A stretch of 64,000 nucleotides of DNA, taken from NCBI RefSeq assembly GCF_026914185.1, contig NC_070563.1:4857001-4921000 (forward strand). Direction: 5' to 3'. A program made the position numbers and the translations under genes. The notes under the pieces were generated by a model, which saw only the letters and a program-made list of their open reading frames with translations, searched no databases and was not told the origin of the DNA. Each line of letters begins with the position of its first letter. Positions within the stretch are counted from its first letter, which is position 1. Origin of the DNA: Puccinia triticina (taxonomy: Eukaryota; Basidiomycota; Pucciniomycetes; Pucciniales; Pucciniaceae). This document shows, one piece after another, positions 59,020 through 64,000 of this stretch.

Positions 59020-59303
59020 ACTTGGACGATTGTCCATGTTAGAATGAATGTGTGAAATACGAAGTTTGGGGCAACTTGGCACAAATTTGATGGGATTCCC
59101 AATTGCATATAGAGTGAACGTCCTGAGAGGCTCCCCAACGACTTGGACAATCATCCAAGTGGATGAAGCTTGGAATTTTGTCAATTGGCTGATTGTTAGG
59201 GAGTCCCCTAAGTTATGAAAAGCAACTATACTCTGGGACCCCTGTAATACTAGCTGAGGAAAAGCGTCACCGCTAATTGACAGGTTGGACGATTGTCCAA
59301 AAG
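59020..59303. repeat. Three copies of a 20-bp palindrome
   Basis: ACTTGGACGATTGTCCATGT (59020-59039), ACTTGGACAATCATCCAAGT (59141-59160) and GGTTGGACGATTGTCCAAAA (59283-59302). Core TTGGAC-N4-GTCCAA. Upstream of F3. Confidence 0.8.
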
Positions 59304-59711
59304 GAAAAATGCAAGGAATGTGCATTTTGAATGCGCTTGATAACTACTTAATGCAAACAGTAGGCCAAATATCTCCTCACACAAGATGAAAAGTGGATCA
59401 TGGCCTGTTCATCTGCTTGAACTGACGGTATTCAAGCGTTTCAACCGGCCGCGTTTGGTGATTTCAGCAGCCAGAGCTCAACTTTGTACCAAATTAGGTA
59501 AGTACATATGTAAATGTAGAGGAGCCTGGAAAAATTGCAAAAATGCACTCAATCAAAACCCCGATGTAAACCAGAAGAGCTCATGTCTCCCGGCAAATCA
59601 GGCACACATCTCCTACGTGAAGCAATCATTGGTTGAAGGACACTCACCAGGACAAAAATTCCACCACCATCCGTGAGTAGCTCTTTGACCTCTTAGCGCC
59701 TTAAAAGAACA
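59304..59711. other. No supported gene
   Basis: A 96-codon ORF at 59386 shows no motif; otherwise empty. Confidence 0.4.
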
Positions 59712-59714
59712 CCG

Positions 59715-60904
59715 CACCAGGAAAAAAAAATAGTCACTTGATGACAAGTGACATCATGCCAGCTCCAGCGGGCTACCCACCATCTACCCACCATCTATTC
59801 ATCATCTACCCACCATCTACCCACCACCTAACCAGTTTAAGAATTTCCACAGGAGATCCTCAGTTTTTGCTGGGCACCACTGATCCCCATTTCTGGTCAG
59901 CTGATACTCACCTTTAGCTCCCAGCTTATGCTCAGCTTTGGTGCCCATCTCATGCTCAGCTTTTTTGCCCAGATCAGAACCAGTCCTGGCCCAGCTTGTT
60001 TTCAGATTTATTCCAGTCATGGCTTAGCTTAGACTCAGATTAGGACTATCATTGGCCCAGCCAATGCTTAGCTTTGGACCAGTATTGGCTCAGCTTATTT
60101 TCAGCTTTGGATAAATCTCGGCCCAGCCAATGCTCAGATTCTAAGTCTGACCACTCCTGTAACAGCTTATGCTCATCTGTGGACCAGCCTTGGCTCAGCT
60201 GATGCTCAGCTGTGGACCAAACTTGGCTAAGAAAATGCTCAGCTGTGGACCAGCCTTGGCTCAGCTGATGCTCAGCTGTGGACCAGCCTTGGCTCAGCTG
60301 ATGCTCAGCTGTGGGCCAGCCTTGGCTCAGGTGATATTAATCTTTTGAATAGTCTCAAAAAATATGATACTCAGCTTTGGAACAACCTTGGCTCAGCCAA
60401 TGCTCAGCTTTCTACCAGCATTGGCTCAGCCAATGCTCAGCTTTTGAAAATTTTTTGCCCAGCTGGTGTTAATCCTTGGAAAAGTATTGTCCCAGCTGAT
60501 CCTAAGCTCTGCACAAGCCTTTTCCAAGATGATGCTGAGCTCTGGACCATTTTTGGCTAAGCTGATGCTCAGATTTGGAATATTCTTGGTCCAGATGACA
60601 CTTGGATTTGTTTCAGGCTTGGAATATCCAATGCTCAGTTGTGGCCCAGGCTCAGCCAATGCTCAGCTTTGGCCCAGGCTCAGTCAATGCCTACTGCTCA
60701 GCTTATGATGAGCATCAGCTGTTCCTGGGAAAAAATTAGGATCAGCTGACTGTGCCACATTGAGTGCTCTGGTGCAGTCCTGCAAGCTCTACAAGTGCTG
60801 GTGGAGCAGACTTGGAGCAGCGCAGCGCTGGAGTAGCTCTGGAGCAGAAACCAAAGCTGCATCATGTCACTTGCCATCAAGTGACTATTTTTTTTTTCCT
60901 GGTG
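59715..60904. mobile_element. 1.19-kb non-autonomous inverted-repeat element made of tandem repeats
   Basis: Ends CACCAGGAAAAAAAAATAGT...ATTTTTTTTTTCCTGGTG, with inverted repeats extending about 45 bases through GTCACTTGATGRCAAGTGAC, itself a palindrome. Three-base duplication CCG (59712-59714 and 60905-60907). CAC ends and a three-base duplication fit the CACTA/CMC superfamily, to which the neighbouring Plavaka gene also belongs. The interior is non-coding tandem repeat. Confidence 0.82.
59920..60720. repeat. 33-bp tandem (minisatellite) array
   Basis: Unit TGGACCAGCCTTGGCTCAGC plus TGATGCTCAGCTG. Exact copies stand at about 60240-60310 and diverged ones on both sides. The ORFs through it are repeats of the unit. 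Confidence 0.85.
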
Positions 60905-60920
60905 CCGGAAATAAGAAAAA

Positions 60921-63900
60921 TTGTTATCTCAGTCGATGAAGGTTTGCACTTGTGAAAAATTTGGGTGCACCCAGAGTATTTATTGGGACGCGAATCCAAT
61001 AGAACGCATGGGGGTCCCGTTGTCAGATTTCACTTTCCAAAAGCACCAAAGGTTGGCTCAATTGAACGTCCTACTTGGATCTACATCCCCCGGGAATCGC
61101 CATCCTACTCCTACTCCACAGGATCGGCCCCTTCTAATGCCATCCGCAATGGCTGCGACAGGATCCCAATTACCAGCACACCATTCCTCTGCCCAGAACA
61201 ACCAAACGATAGGATCAAGCAGCAATCAGGCTGCCACGTCTCACATCACATCACAATCTGGCACTGATGGTCGGAGCGGCGAGGAAAACAAATCACAGAG
61301 AAATCCGTTGGTCGCCCAAGATAACGAGCTAGAGGCGGAGTTCCAATTCATTTATCAACATGCTCTGCATGTTTTGCTTCAAGCCGCTCGGTTCCATTTT
61401 GAGGATTAAATGAGTGAGCAAGCTTGCAAGAGATTCTTGGCTGATGAGAAAGTGAATCTTTCTCGCTTGGGGAACAGGTTTTGGTTCCAAACTTCTATCA
61501 TCTTGAAAAAAATACCCGCATCAATGGTTACAGTAACACATTGTCTTGGTCTAGACGGTAGTTTTCAAGAACAGGCCACTTTCCCGAAGTGTTGGACGCT
61601 CTACAAAGGAATTCCAGATTCTGAAAGTTGGGCAAAACAAAAACTTCACGCCACGTTGACTACTCGCTGTACAGCCAAATTCTTCACATCCGCCAGGAGC
61701 CTCTCAAAGTCGAATGAAAAGGGCCCTTGGCTGTGTGAAGAGCCAGTTTTCAAGGAATTTGTAGCGTCTGGGAAACCTGCGTGGCGACCAATTAAAGGTT
61801 TCTGTTACCAGAGGCTGAAGGACTGGCTGAAGAGGAAGCTTCTTTGTCAGGATTTTGAGGACTTGCTCAAGGCACCTTTGCAGTATGCGCGTCAAGATGG
61901 TGTCATTAGGGATATCTGGGACGGGACCGTATGGAAAACTTTCAAGTTCCCCAGCACTGCTTCTGAACCTTACACCAGCACTTCCGGGAACCTCGTCTTC
62001 AGCCTCTACGTCGACTGGTTCAATCCCCATGGGAACAAGATAGGTGGGAAGTGTTTGGAGGCTGGCACAATAACTTTAGTTTGTCTGAACTTGCCTCCGG
62101 GAGAACGCTATCTAGAGCAGAATATTTTCCTGTTTGGGATTACTCCGGGCCAGATCACATATACAACATCCTTCAACCGCTTGTGACGGACTTCTTGGAA
62201 TTTGCTAATGGAGTTGTACTCAAAGAAACATCACACTTTCCCAGTGGACGAACCATCTGCGCGATTATGCTCCCATTGATAGTCAATCTCCCAGAACTGC
62301 GGAAGGTGGCCGGATTTGCGTCTCATTCAGCTACTCTGTTCTGTTCTTTGTGTAAGCTCACTCGCCCACAGATCAACAATTTTGATCCGTCACAATTTCC
62401 CCCCCGGGAGCATGAAGAGCACATTGAATGGGCTAGGAAATGGCTTGATAGTCCTGACAGTATGCGCAGGAACGCCATAGTTAAAGAAAAAGGTGTCTGC
62501 TACAGTCCTTTGAATGAGTTACCATATTGGAGGCCCCTGGAATACTCAAGTATCAATGTTATGCATGTGTTAATGCTTGGCGTACTGAAAGATCATTCTC
62601 TATCCTAACTTGGGTTGGCGGATGCAGGAAAGAAACATGAGGCCGATCTCAAGAAGTTGCGGAAAATGCAGCCAAGCAAACAAGGTCCCATGTTTGAGGT
62701 GTTACTTCAAATGAGAACTCAAAGCAAAAAACGTCCCGCTGAAGATGACGACCATCCTGCAAAGCACCAATTGATGACGGAAAATGTTCTAGCCTTGGCC
62801 TCAACAAGTGCAGATAAGCTTCCAGCATCAACACCACATTCCAATTTGTCTTGAGGATCAAAAGCTTCTGGTGCCAGAATACATCAGTACCTCCTCCAAG
62901 GGCGCATGCACAGCCGACAAGCAAGTGTCTCAAGCCAAGCAACAATAAATCCGCGCAAGGACAAGGAAGGTAGCCGAGCATCACGACAATCTCATGGCAA
63001 AAGCTTGGCAAGCGAAGTGGACACTCACGACAAGGAGGAAAGCACCCCGGACCGGGAGCTGGATGATCAGATGCCGCATCTGCTAACCAAAGAACTCGAG
63101 TGTGTTCGGCAAGCAATTGAGAAGACCTGCTTACCATCATGGGTTGACCGTCTGCCTCTCCAATTAGGTGCCGCAAGTGCAGGCTCCCTGAAGGCAGCCG
63201 AATGGGGAATCTTGTACACCGTATTATACCCGCTAGTTTTATTGCCTCTATGGAACTTGTGTGATGCAAACAATGATTGAAAACTCTTAACAGAAAACTT
63301 GTCAAAATAGTTCACATAACACATTTGCTGAGCCATCGTATGATCACTGCTGCCAATTTAAGCTCAATTTGTGAGGCAATTCGGGAATACAGGAAGCACA
63401 CTCTTGCAAACTGGCCAAAAGTAAACTCAAAACCCAATATACATATCCTACAACATTTTCCGGAAGTAATCGAGCGCTTTGGCCCACCAGCTGCCTCCGC
63501 CGCATGGGCACAAGAGCGCTTGAACGGACTCCTTGGCAAAACCAAAATCAACAATCATCCGGGTTAGCTCTTCCACTTGGTTCTGTTTTTTTTTTTTTGG
63601 CTACATATATTAACATACTGTGCACCGGCTGCAAGGGTGTTGAGCAAGACGTTGTTCCTCCGCCGCCGGCAATGGATTCAGCGGAGTACTTCAAAACGTT
63701 TGAGTGAGCTCACTGATAGGGGCGTTGATGGGGACGGGCGGGATTCCGGGACAACAATTGCTCCAACTGCGTTCCTGGGCGGAATATATGCCAGCTGGCT
63801 TGATCACCTCAAAAAATTCCCTCCATACTTATCCACCAAATGGGTTCCTGAAGCATCAGGAAGTCCTTCAAACAATGGCACCATTTTAAAACCTATAGTG

Positions 63901-64000
63901 GTTTTGGAGCCAAGCTTTAAGGATGCACAAGATAAGAATTACACAATTGAAAAGGGCCATAAATGAAACTCGTATGTTCACGTTAGGTTAGGAGGAAAGG
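60921..64000 (+). pseudogene. Plavaka/Tnp2-like transposase P2, partial at window edge
   Basis: N-terminal Cys/His cluster MKVCTCEKFGCTQSIYWD (60939), a TAA at 61407, then in the same frame FPKCWTLYK (first Cys of the motif lost) and SLYVDWFNPHG with the first catalytic Asp (about 62010). The frame must shift near 62160. The second site reads LPLIVNLPELRKVAGF, Asn replacing the catalytic Asp. LNELPYWRPLEYSSINVMHV follows, then DHSLS and a stop at 62606. Further pieces, with more stops and shifts, carry KTCLPSWVDRLPLQLGAAS and AWAQERLNGLLGKTK (acidic residue kept, about 63510). C-terminal sequence (63700-63960) continues to the edge. Order and motifs match P1. Clearly dead. Confidence 0.82.

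Noticed and set aside
59817..60708. Several repetitive ORFs on both strands
   Set aside because: Translations of the 33-bp tandem unit.

Overview
The window reads as a transposon-dense stretch of a fungal nuclear genome, most likely a basidiomycete of the rust type (Pucciniales). The grounds are short GT-AG introns of 60-95 bp, Plavaka/Tnp2-like transposases, Ty3/gypsy elements with a chromodomain, Ty1/copia gag genes, hAT elements, Rad5/HLTF-like SNF2 genes and several unrecognised intron-bearing genes. The assignment is by recognition only; no database was searched. I saw no rRNA, CRISPR or bacterial feature, and no convincing tRNA gene.

Layout. 1-1.9 kb: copia gag-protease on the minus strand, running off the left edge. 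1.9-8 kb: mostly non-coding, with a 37-base C run, a solo LTR (family R1) and one unknown ORF. 8-15 kb: two or three unrecognised minus-strand genes with introns, separated by a cluster of 40-bp palindromes. 15.5-23.6 kb: a Plavaka transposon split by a hAT transposon, itself split by a solo LTR (R2), itself split by a second R1 solo LTR. Three of these four steps show direct target-site duplications and the reading frames close across the insertion points. 24-27.2 kb: unknown ORFs, three more 40-bp palindromes and a second member of the gene family seen at 13.6-15 kb. 27.2-29.2 kb: a copia LTR plus gag abutting a truncated SNF2 gene. 29.2-32.4 kb: AT-rich, one doubtful ORF.

32.4-49.1 kb is a second nest: a non-autonomous hAT-like inverted-repeat element holds a 16-kb gypsy element (A), which holds a 5.3-kb gypsy deletion derivative (B) and two short terminal-inverted-repeat elements. 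50.0-51.7 kb: a solo LTR of A. 51.7-54.2 kb: a second SNF2 gene with introns but damaged motifs. 55-56.5 kb: a leucine-rich-repeat gene. 58-58.9 kb: a third member of the unknown family, with small palindromes upstream. 59.7-60.9 kb: a 1.2-kb inverted-repeat element built of 33-bp tandem repeats. 60.9-64 kb: a second decayed Plavaka transposase, leaving the window on the right.

Few genes here can be called functional. The transposase and polymerase genes carry stops or lost catalytic residues, and many of the inactivating changes look like C-to-T or G-to-A transitions. The least explained items are the unknown gene family (three copies), the palindromes near its members, and an intron-containing extra ORF in front of gag in gypsy A.
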